NCBI RefSeq assembly: GCF_014649035.1
Contig: NZ_BMSG01000053.1
Coordinates: 1-32,032 of the forward strand
Source: Streptomyces sindenensis
GTDB taxonomy: Bacteria; Actinomycetota; Actinomycetes; Streptomycetales; Streptomycetaceae
DNA: 32,032 nt
Direction: 5' to 3'
Shown piece by piece: positions 25,490 to 32,032 of the stretch (the stretch's first letter is position 1; each line of letters begins with the position of its first letter). The position numbers were made by a program, and so were the translations under genes. The notes under the pieces were generated by a model. It was not told the origin of the DNA. It was given only the letters and a program-made list of their open reading frames with translations, and searched no databases.

Positions 25490-26053
25490 ATGACTGCCCC
25501 TGTCGCAACGCCCTTCGTCCACCGCAAGATCGATGTGTGCTTCCGCCACTTCGACACCGACGACAACGGAGTCATCGACCGCGAAGACCTGCTGACCCTG
25601 GGAGCCCAACTGCTCTCGAAGTTCGGTGAGCCCGTCACCTCACCCAGGGGAGTCGCGCTGATGGACGGCATGACCCGCTTCTGGGAAGCCCTGCTCGCCG
25701 CCGCGGATCAGGACGGTGACCAAAGGCTCACCCGCGACGAGTACCGGAACTGCATGACCGGCGCCTTCGTCGAGTCGCCCGAAGGCTTCGACACCTCCTT
25801 CCGCCCACTGGTGGAAGCAGTGATGGCGCTGATGGACACCAACGGGGACGGCCAGGTGGACGAGCCGGAATTCCAGGCATGGCAGGAGGTTTTCCGCACC
25901 GCTCCCGAGAAGAGGACCGAAGCCTTCCGCAAGCTGGACGCGGACGGCAACGGCAGGCTCTCGACCGACGAGCTGCTGGCCGCCGTGCGGCAGTACTACC
26001 TCAGCGCGGACGCCGACGCGGCCGGCAACTGGCTCTTCGGCGCGCCGGCCTAG
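25490..26053 (+). CDS. Four-EF-hand calcium-binding protein (calerythrin-like)
   Basis: This 187-aa cytoplasmic protein has four canonical 12-residue calcium loops: DTDDNGVIDRED (22-33), DQDGDQRLTRDE (73-84), DTNGDGQVDEPE (116-127) and DADGNGRLSTDE (150-161). Each begins with Asp and three end with Glu (loop 1 ends with Asp). Spacing fits the calerythrin/sarcoplasmic-calcium-binding-protein fold found in actinomycetes, thought to buffer or sense calcium. Its tight linkage to the aldehyde dehydrogenase suggests a shared transcript, but no direct functional link is known to me. Only a weak AGG precedes the ATG, consistent with coupling to the upstream gene. It is intact. Confidence 0.9.
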   Translation: MTAPVATPFVHRKIDVCFRHFDTDDNGVIDREDLLTLGAQLLSKFGEPVTSPRGVALMDGMTRFWEALLAAADQDGDQRLTRDEYRNCMTGAFVESPEGFDTSFRPLVEAVMALMDTNGDGQVDEPEFQAWQEVFRTAPEKRTEAFRKLDADGNGRLSTDELLAAVRQYYLSADADAAGNWLFGAPA

Positions 26054-26097
26054 AGACCATCTCTGGCCGGGGACGGGTCAGCAAGCACCTGTTCCCG

Positions 26098-26118
26098 GCC
26101 CGGGGCACTTCCCCGGGC
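26098..26118 (+). terminator. Terminator after the EF-hand gene
   Basis: GCCCGGGG and CCCCGGGC form a perfect 8-bp stem with a five-base loop, 45 bases past the EF-hand stop. A weaker CTCAGC/GCTGAG hairpin follows near 26125. Confidence 0.6.
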
Positions 26119-26220
26119 ACCCGACTCAGCGGCTGCTGAGAGAGTGTGGGCGTGCTAAAGCGGCCCCGGGCCCGTGGGGCGCCCGTCCCGAACCGATCTC
26201 GGGGCGGGCGCTGTCGCGCT

Positions 26221-26325
26221 CCAGGGTTCGGGCTGACTGGTCGCCGCATCTGGCAGCTGCTCGAAGAGTGGAAAGAGAAGGGCCTGTGGTCGCTCGTCGA
26301 CCGCTGCAAGGCCCCGCCCCGGAAC
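26221..26325 (+). mobile_element. Possible transposase/integrase helix-turn-helix fragment
   Basis: The frame reads FGLTGRRIWQLLEEWKEKGL followed by WSLVDRCKAPP. This resembles the N-terminal DNA-binding helix-turn-helix of integrase-type transposases (x-x-S-R-R-T-I-x-R-L-L-x-R-Y-R-x-x-G-L-x-x-L-x-D-R). Nothing further of a transposase follows. It is short, so the assignment is tentative. Confidence 0.3.
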
Positions 26326-26402
26326 GGCTGCTGGCGAGCGTGGCCGGATCCATGCCCCTTCTCCCGCGATCCGCGCGGGCCGATCCGCTTGCCCCTGTGA
26401 GC

Positions 26403-27015
26403 GTCCCGCCCGCCACACCCACACTCGCCCTGGGACTTTCCATCGGGGACCCTTCCGGCGCGACCGGGGTGCGGCATCCGCATCCTCCTGTCGCCGCCGC
26501 GCCGCACACCTGGCCGGACTCGCCATCGCCCACCCAGCGCCCGCCGTCCGAGCGCTCACGCCGCAAAGGGCTCGCGATCGCGGTGCCGGCGCTGGCGGTC
26601 GTGACCGCCGTGACCGCCCCGTTCGTGGTCGGCCAGCTGAAGGACCGCGACCAGGGGAGCGGCCGTGGCCAGCTCGCCCCCGCACCGCCTTCTCTCCGGA
26701 AGGGCTGCTGGAGGAGGTCATCGCCCGGCACCTCGCCGAGACCGACGGCACCGTCTCCTACCTCCCGCTCGGCGTGGCGCAGGCGAGCAGACTGACCTAC
26801 GCCCACCCGGACACCGGCGGAAAGGAACCCGTCCTCCCCGACTCGGAGTCCCTGGCCAAGGGCGCCGAAAGAGCAAGACGGCTGTCTCCGGGCGGAACGG
26901 ACTACGCCTTGGACGTCGACCACAGCAGGCGCGCCTCGGGCACCTACCCGGTGTTCCGGTTCGGCTACTCCGTCGCCTGCGCTCAGGCCAAGGTGCCCAC
27001 CAGGCCGATGCCTTC
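26403..27015 (+). pseudogene. Front and middle of an interrupted membrane-anchored protein gene
   Basis: Two successive frames with strong codon bias describe one probable protein. A Pro-rich cytoplasmic part leads to a single membrane helix (RRKGLAIAVPALAVVTAVTA, PFVVGQLKDRD). After a frame change near 26700 an exported domain follows (SPEGLLEEVIARHLAETDGT, VSYLPLGVAQASRLTYAHPD, GTDYALDVDHSRRASGTYPV, FRFGYSVACAQAK). Coding sense stops where an IS5 transposase tail begins (about 27018), so the C-terminus is missing. The 31-codon tail at 1949-2044, which abuts the matching transposase head, is a candidate for its lost end. The start codon is undefined. The family is not recognised. Confidence 0.4.
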
Positions 27016-27017
27016 GG

Positions 27018-27205
27018 TAACGACGACGTCGCCCCAACGTCGTGCTCGGTGACCGCGGCTACGACCACGACCACGACAAGTTCCGCCGACAGCCCGGGAC
27101 CTCGGCGTCAAGCCGGTGATCTCCCGGCGCGGCATGGAGCACGGCTCGGGACTGGGCACCCAACGCTGGATGGTGGAGCGCGCATTCGCCGACCTGCATC
27201 GTCGC
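27018..27205 (+). mobile_element. IS5-family transposase relic, C-terminal part
   Basis: With one frame change near 27085 the plus strand reads RRPNVVLGDRGYDHDHDKFR and then RDLGVKPVISRRGMEHGSGL, GTQRWMVERAFADLHR. These are the hallmark C-terminal blocks of IS5-group DDE transposases, including the second catalytic Asp in DRGYD and the Glu in W-x-V-E-R-A-F. The usual continuation after HLHW (F-R-R-L-R-I-R-W-E) is lost. Together with the N-terminal relic at 2049-2214 it would account for both ends of one transposase, with about 100 middle residues missing. Confidence 0.7.
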
Positions 27206-27272
27206 GGAGGTCGGTCAGGCCGAGCCGGACCAGGGTGCCATCGTCGATGATCACGGCGAGGACGGGGGCCGC

Positions 27273-27303
27273 GGGCCCGCCCGGCCGGAAGCCGGACGGG
27301 CCC
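27273..27303 (-). terminator. Terminator of the phytase gene
   Basis: GGGCCCGCCCGGC and GCCGGACGGGCCC form a 13-bp stem with one mismatch and a five-base loop, just beyond the phytase stop codon on the minus strand. Confidence 0.7.
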
Positions 27304-27311
27304 ACAGGGGA

Positions 27312-28628
27312 TCAGTCGTCGAGGGCGTCCATGACCTTGCCGAGGTCGACGAACTTGAAGTTGGTCGCGTCGCGGTCACCGTCGCCCGGGGCGTCGTGGC
27401 CGTCCTGAACGACGAGGAGACCGTTGGGGTACTTGGAGCCGAGCGGGGCGTTCAGGACCGCGGCGCCGTCGCACTCCTCGGAGCCGTCGAGGGTGCCGTT
27501 CGCGGGCGCGACGCGGAAGCCGCCCTCGTACTCGTTGGCGTCCTCAAGCTCGCGGTCGTAGGCGGCGAAGGAGTTGTCGCCCTGGCTGGAGGCGAGGATG
27601 TAGCCGTCGCCGTCGGGCTCGGTGAGCAGCGTCAGGCCCTCGACGTCGGCGGAGATCTTCGTGCCGCCGTAGCCGGGATCGGTGCCCGGCGTGCACTCCT
27701 CGGTCTCCTCGTCGTAGGTACCGGGGACGCCGTACTCGCGGACCTTGTCGATCAGCTTCGGCGTGCCGGTGAGGTCGGCGCGCATCCGCCAGACGCCGAT
27801 GTCCTCCTGGCCGGCGTAGAGCATGCCGTTGGCCGGGTCGACGACCATGCCCTCGACCTGCGGCAGCTCGCCGGGCTCGCCGCACGGGGACCACGAGGTG
27901 CCGTTGGGCAGCCGGAAGGAGGAGGGCAGGTCCAGGGTGCGGACCTTTCGGTAGGTGACCTTGCCGTCCGCGGCGGGCACCAGCTCCAGGAGGGCGATGC
28001 TGGTGCGCTCGCGGCGGCTGACCAGGGCGTAGGACTTCCCGGTCACAGGATCCGTCCAGGTCGCCAGGCCGTAGGCGGTCCGCTGGTCGTTGATCTCGGC
28101 CTGGTCCTGGGAGAACACGGGCGGCGCGGCGGGGTCGGTGACGTCGGTCAGCGGGCCGCCCGCGTGGTCGCGGTCGATGCGGTAGAACCGCAGTCGGTCG
28201 TGGCCGCGGTCGCTGGTGACGGCCAGGTCGGCCTTCCCCGAGGAGAGCCGCAGCCCGTGCACGAGGTCCACGTTGTTGAACCGCCCCGGGGCGTCGTCCT
28301 CACCCGCGGCGGGGGGCGCGGCTATCGACTGCACCAGCTGAGCGTCCAGGTCGTAGACACGCAGACCACCCTCCTTGGCGGTGGCGACGACGAGGCTACG
28401 ACCGGGGGCCGCGGCGTTACGCCAGATCGCCGGGTCGTCCGCGTCGGCGTTGCCACCCTCGTCGTCGTCGTGCAGCACCGGCGTCTCCGCGCGGGGAGTG
28501 ACGGTCGGCAGAGAACGGCCGGAAGAACGATGGCTGCCCTCGGCCGAGGCGGGCACAGCCAGAGCCGCCGCCGTCAGGGCCGTGGTTACGGCGAGTACGG
28601 CCGACCGGACGATCATGGAGCGAGTCAC
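27312..28628 (-). CDS. Secreted beta-propeller phytase (3-phytase)
   Basis: The 438-aa precursor starts with a Sec signal (cleavage after A-V-P-A-S-A, about residue 29). The mature protein has the BPP phytase motifs DDDEGGNADADDPAIWRN, ATAKEGGLRVYDLDAQLVQS, RFNNVDLVHG, SDRGHDRLRFYRID, NGMLYAGQEDIGVWRM, KISADVEGLTLL, LASSQGDNSFAAYDRE and LLVVQDG. Many Asp and Glu residues bind calcium and the phosphate substrate. The enzyme releases phosphate from phytate outside the cell at neutral pH. GTG 28628 has GAGGAGAT upstream. It is monocistronic, with its own terminator. A possible PhoP site lies upstream. Confidence 0.93.
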   Translation of the reverse strand: MTRSMIVRSAVLAVTTALTAAALAVPASAEGSHRSSGRSLPTVTPRAETPVLHDDDEGGNADADDPAIWRNAAAPGRSLVVATAKEGGLRVYDLDAQLVQSIAAPPAAGEDDAPGRFNNVDLVHGLRLSSGKADLAVTSDRGHDRLRFYRIDRDHAGGPLTDVTDPAAPPVFSQDQAEINDQRTAYGLATWTDPVTGKSYALVSRRERTSIALLELVPAADGKVTYRKVRTLDLPSSFRLPNGTSWSPCGEPGELPQVEGMVVDPANGMLYAGQEDIGVWRMRADLTGTPKLIDKVREYGVPGTYDEETEECTPGTDPGYGGTKISADVEGLTLLTEPDGDGYILASSQGDNSFAAYDRELEDANEYEGGFRVAPANGTLDGSEECDGAAVLNAPLGSKYPNGLLVVQDGHDAPGDGDRDATNFKFVDLGKVMDALDD

Positions 28629-28726
28629 GCGGATCTCCTCTGAGGGGGAGTGGACGGTTCCGCGAGAGCATGATCCCTCTTCGTGTCGGCGCGGCAGCCG
28701 CAGACCGACCGGTAACCCTCACCTCG

Positions 28727-28750
28727 CATGTACGTGAGGTGAACGACGCG
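28727..28750 (-). promoter_or_regulatory. Possible PHO box / dyad upstream of the phytase gene
   Basis: On the minus strand GTTCACCTCAC (28744-28734) matches the 11-base PhoP repeat unit perfectly in its first seven bases. The following unit, GTACATGCGAG, matches only partly. The same interval also forms a dyad, TCACCTC and GAGGTGA, separated by ten bases. It lies about 110 bases upstream of the phytase start, so phosphate control is plausible but not proven. The rest of 28629-29129 shows no gene I can support. Confidence 0.3.
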
Positions 28751-29129
28751 TCCAGTCAGCGGATCGTACGTCAGGAGCGAGACGGCGGAGTCCGAAAGGC
28801 AGGCAACCACTCCAGCGAGTGCCGGGAATCCGAAAGGCCCACCGCGATCCGGGCGAGGCGATCCATGCTCTACGGTGTCCGCCGCCGTACCCCGAGAGGC
28901 AACCAGGTCGCCGCCTGGCCCACCTCTCCCCCGCCGCCAACTCGCTCTTGGCTGTTGCGGAGCCGAGGCATGGCGATCGGGCGGGCTCCGGCTGCTCCGT
29001 TGCGGGGGGAGGAAGCAGGGAGTTCGCCCGCCTTCAGAGCTGCGAAGTCGGCAGGCGGCCTCGATGGCTTCGTTCAGGTGACGGTGGGATGCAGGAGCCA
29101 CCGAGAGAGGTCATCAAAGGGGCGATGCA

Positions 29130-30143
29130 GTGCTCCAGACCGTAGGTGATCCTGTCGCGCTGGTGCGGGACCGGATCGGGAGGGATCTCGATGTCGGCGT
29201 ACGCGTACGTGGCGGGGCGGCCGCCTGCCCGAACATCGCCGTGGGATGCTGGTGGATGGCGCTGCTCAGCGCGGACCACCGGTACGGGCAACAGCACGAC
29301 ATCGCACTGCTCGACCACGCCTTCTACTTCGAGTACAGCATCGACCAAACGGGCGGCGGCCGGCCCTGAGGGAACTGGAGCTGCTGTGGGGTATATCCGC
29401 GCTCCCGGCCGAACTTCGGGCCCGGCACCTGCACATGGCCCACTTCGACACCGAGCGTCGCGGCGAAGCGAACCATCGTGGCGCGCGCACCGACGGCCGG
29501 TCGGCGTGGGTGTATGCCGACCGCGACGACTGGCGGAACCCCCGGGGGCCCGACAGCGGCGTCTTCGGACGCCACCTCATCTGTTCCCGCGGGCACCGCA
29601 GGTCACGACGACATGTTGGTCACCGGTCTGGCCAACGACTGGGTCGGCCTCTGGCCGGACCTGCGCCATGAAGAGAGGGACAGAGCGTGCTGGCCCTCGC
29701 CCGCGGCTCCTTCCTCCAGGACGACCTGTTGCAGTGCTACGAACGCACGGTGTCGATGATGAACGCGCAGCTGACGCCGAACGCGTATGTCGACGGCGTC
29801 CGGCGCCGGGGCGAGCTCAAGGTGCACGAGGCCCTGGCAGACGGCGTCGAGAGTGGCGTACTGCCGATGCTGATGGTCGAGTACGGCCTGGTCGTTCTGC
29901 TGCTGTTCCACGACGGCCGGATCAACGCAGATACGTTCCTGCGTCATACGCACCGCACCTACTGGGAGCACTTCGCCGCGGTCGTTCACAGGGGCCACGT
30001 GGCCGGCTTCTCCCCCGGAGTACGCAGCAGCCGTGGTGGGTCTGGTGATGGAGCAGTGGTGGCGCGGTATCTCTTTCGCCATCGGGGCGGGCAGCCTGAT
30101 CGAAGCCCAGCCCGACCTGGTCGCCGCCGACCGGAGCCACTGA
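29130..30143 (+). pseudogene. Unrecognised enzyme-sized gene broken by four frame changes
   Basis: A continuous protein of about 335 residues can be followed only by switching frame near 29365, 29600, 29685 and 30013. The path alternates strictly between two frames. Segments are VGDPVALVRDRIGRDLDVGV, HDIALLDHAFYFEYSIDQTG, then LRELELLWGISALPAELRAR, then GHDDMLVTGLANDWVGLW, then FLQDDLLQCYERTVSMMNAQ, THRTYWEHFAAVVHRGHVAG, and finally EQWWRGISFAIGAGSLIEAQ with stop at 30143. All have good codon bias. GTG 29130 follows AAAGGGG. The helical character and the DD and ND motifs faintly recall isoprenoid synthases, but I cannot assign it. Confidence 0.5.
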
Positions 30144-30363
30144 CCGCCCCGGATTTACCACGGTGTCGGCTGCGGCAGCCCCCAGCCGGGCGGAAACCGC
30201 TATATCCACTGTGGCCGCGCGGCGGGACAGGCGCCGGTCTTCGGGAAGTCGATCCAGCCGAGACGACCGCCAGCACGAACGCAACCACACCCCAACCCGC
30301 ACCATCAATGGCGACCCATCAGTACTCCGACACCCCAGCACAGTTCCACAGGAAGGACCCCTC

Positions 30364-32032
30364 GTGACCTCCACACAGACACCTCCGACCGCAGAGCCCG
30401 TCACGCAGGCGCTGGCCGCCTTCGTGCACGGTGGCCGGCACGAGGCCGACGAGGCGGTACGCCGCGCGGTCAGAGAGGTCATCGTCCCCAGCGACTCAGC
30501 GCGCACAGACACCGACCGCGCCCGAGTCGCGTACGAGCAGCTGCGCCGCGTCGTCGCGCTCCTGGGCCCCTCGCGGAAGATCGCCGCCGACCCGGCCGCC
30601 ATGTTCGCCCTCTTCGACTGGGCAGCTGTCGCCGCCCCCGACCTCTTCCCCATCCTCAGCGGACACTTCACCCTCACCATCGGCGCCCTTCAACGCCTCG
30701 GGCACGCCAACGAAACACAGGAGCACGCACTTTCAGCGCTGGACGACGCCGGACACGTCGGCGTGTTCCTGCTCACCGAACTCGGCTACGGCAGCAATGT
30801 TCTGGAGTTGCGCACAGAAGCCCGCTGGGATCCCGAGCTGCGCCAATTCACCCTCCACACGCCCACACCCGCGGCAGTCAAGTTCATGCCCAACGTGGCC
30901 GAGGAAACCGTGCCGCGCATGACCGTGGTGGCCGCCCGCCTCATCGCGGACGGACGCGACGAGGGTGTCTTCCCCTTCCTGCTCCCGTTGGCCCGAGCGC
31001 AGCAGGAACCGGCCGGAGTCAGTGTGCACCGCCTGCCCGACAAGGGCTTCTGTCCCATGGACAACGCGCTGATCCGCTTCGACGGCGCCGTGGTGCCCGA
31101 GGAGGGCTGGCTCGCCGGCGACATCGCGCACTTCGATGCCAACGGCCGCTTCCACAGCAGCCTGGAAAGCCTGCGAGCCCGCTTCCATCACACGATCGCG
31201 CAGCTCCAAACGGGCCGTGTCGGACTCGCCTGCGGTTCGCTCGCCGCAGCCCGCGCGGCGCTGTGGATCACCGTGTCCTACGCACGACAGCTGCTCACCG
31301 CCAGCCAGGTCCCCATGATCGACCGGGACAACGTCCGCGTCCCGCTGACCCTTATCGCGGCCCGCCTTTACGCCGCGACCGCGCTCGGCAACCGGGCCCG
31401 AGCCGCCCTGAGCGATGCGAACGCCCCCCACCCGGATGCCTCCACCCTGGCCATGCTCACCAAGCCGCTCCTGTCGGCGACCGCCCTTGCCGCCCTGCAA
31501 GAATGCCGCGAACGCCTCGGCGCACAAGGCATGTTCCGTGCCAACATGATCACCGACTACCTGGGGATCACCCAGGGCGTCATCACCGCCGAGGGCGACA
31601 ACCAGGTCCTCCTGGTCGCAGCCGGCCGAAACCTCGCCGGCGCACGCACCACCCCGCTGCCCGAACCCTCTCCCGACGCTCCTGCCTGGCTGCACCTCCT
31701 CGACCAGCGCGCCCGTACCCTCCTGGCCGGCGTCGACCCGCGCGCGGGCACCGACGCAGCCGCACTCGCCGAGGCCACCGCCACCGCCTGGGCCGCACAC
31801 TCCCTCCACGAGGACGCCTGCCAGTACCAAGACCAGGCCGGCTCCCTTCTGCACGGACTCGCCCAGCTGCACGGATGCGACCGCGTGCTGGCCCACGCGG
31901 ACTGGTACACCGCACACGGCCAGCTCGACGCCTCCACCGCCCAAGACCTGATGGCGCTCCGGAACCGGCTTCTAGAGATCGTCTTCAAAGGTCAGATCCA
32001 GAGCAGGATTGAGGCGATGGTGACGGCCGCCT
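30364..32032 (+). CDS. Acyl-CoA oxidase/dehydrogenase family protein, cut by the window edge
   Basis: The frame is open from GTG 30364, preceded by GGAAGGA, through the window end (556 codons). It shows acyl-CoA oxidase features: a helical N-terminal domain (residues 1-125), the flavin-binding motif VGVFLLTELGYGSNV (132-146), the beta domain with KGFCPMDNALIRFDGAVVPE, and helical domains. The family's catalytic Glu is at 410 in TAEGDNQVLLVAAGRNL. These FAD enzymes introduce a trans-2 double bond into acyl-CoA; the oxidase branch passes electrons to oxygen. It follows a broken gene and may belong to the same acyl or aldehyde locus as the ligase-like, aldehyde dehydrogenase and EF-hand genes. 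The C-terminus lies outside the window. Confidence 0.9.
   Translation, partial: MTSTQTPPTAEPVTQALAAFVHGGRHEADEAVRRAVREVIVPSDSARTDTDRARVAYEQLRRVVALLGPSRKIAADPAAMFALFDWAAVAAPDLFPILSGHFTLTIGALQRLGHANETQEHALSALDDAGHVGVFLLTELGYGSNVLELRTEARWDPELRQFTLHTPTPAAVKFMPNVAEETVPRMTVVAARLIADGRDEGVFPFLLPLARAQQEPAGVSVHRLPDKGFCPMDNALIRFDGAVVPEEGWLAGDIAHFDANGRFHSSLESLRARFHHTIAQLQTGRVGLACGSLAAARAALWITVSYARQLLTASQVPMIDRDNVRVPLTLIAARLYAATALGNRARAALSDANAPHPDASTLAMLTKPLLSATALAALQECRERLGAQGMFRANMITDYLGITQGVITAEGDNQVLLVAAGRNLAGARTTPLPEPSPDAPAWLHLLDQRARTLLAGVDPRAGTDAAALAEATATAWAAHSLHEDACQYQDQAGSLLHGLAQLHGCDRVLAHADWYTAHGQLDASTAQDLMALRNRLLEIVFKGQIQSRIEAMVTAA

Noticed and set aside
29130..30143. Terpene synthase assignment for the broken gene
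   Set aside because: Only an ND-type motif and helical character suggest it; no proper aspartate-rich motif or family-wide match could be shown.
1..32032. CRISPR array, tRNA or rRNA genes
   Set aside because: No regularly spaced repeats and no tRNA- or rRNA-like sequence were seen on either strand.

Overview
The window is high-GC DNA with strong G/C bias at third codon positions. It has GTG and TTG starts, GGAGG-type ribosome sites, and Streptomyces-type genes: a LAL/LuxR regulator, a GAF-PAS-GAF-SpoIIE phosphatase, an XRE/MmyB regulator, a tendamistat-like amylase inhibitor, and secreted amylase and phytase. It is most likely a Streptomyces chromosome arm or large replicon. Intact accessory genes alternate with decayed ones and insertion-sequence relics.

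Layout. 0-2.7 kb: an edge fragment, a broken AraC regulator, an unrecognised acidic protein, an IS5-type transposase head fused to the tail of a broken gene, and an unrecognised 155-aa protein. 2.9-6.6 kb: a LAL regulator, divergent from a shortened acyl-CoA-ligase-like protein whose stop overlaps the start of an 82-aa protein. 7.0-8.8 kb: an MmyB-type regulator divergent from an NAD(P)H quinone reductase. 9.0-10.2 kb: two strong hairpins and a frameshifted gene. 10.6-13.1 kb: a large PP2C phosphatase. 13.4-16.6 kb: a xylose-type ABC import operon (xylF-xylG-xylH, minus strand). 17.2-22.9 kb: an alpha-amylase inhibitor and a GH13 alpha-amylase with two starch-binding modules, separated by decayed DNA that includes a broken second copy of the quinone reductase and a 17-G run. 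22.9-23.7 kb: broken zinc-type oxidoreductase. 23.9-26.1 kb: aldehyde dehydrogenase plus a four-EF-hand protein. 26.2-27.2 kb: gene fragment joined to an IS5 transposase tail. 27.3-28.6 kb: secreted beta-propeller phytase. 29.1-30.1 kb: an unrecognised gene with four frame changes. 30.4 kb to the edge: acyl-CoA oxidase.

Functions. The intact genes suggest polymer and nutrient scavenging: starch (amylase, and an inhibitor possibly aimed at other organisms' amylases), xylose import and phytate phosphate. A second theme is acyl or aldehyde chemistry: ligase-like protein, aldehyde dehydrogenase, EF-hand protein and acyl-CoA oxidase. No complete biosynthetic cluster is visible.

The most striking structural signal is a reciprocal pair of hybrid junctions. 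Near 2.05 kb (minus strand) a transposase head runs into a gene tail. Near 27.02 kb (plus strand) a gene body runs into a transposase tail. One inversion of about 25 kb would rejoin both, which suggests a rearrangement scar. Gene functions are inferred from recognised motifs only; no database search was possible.
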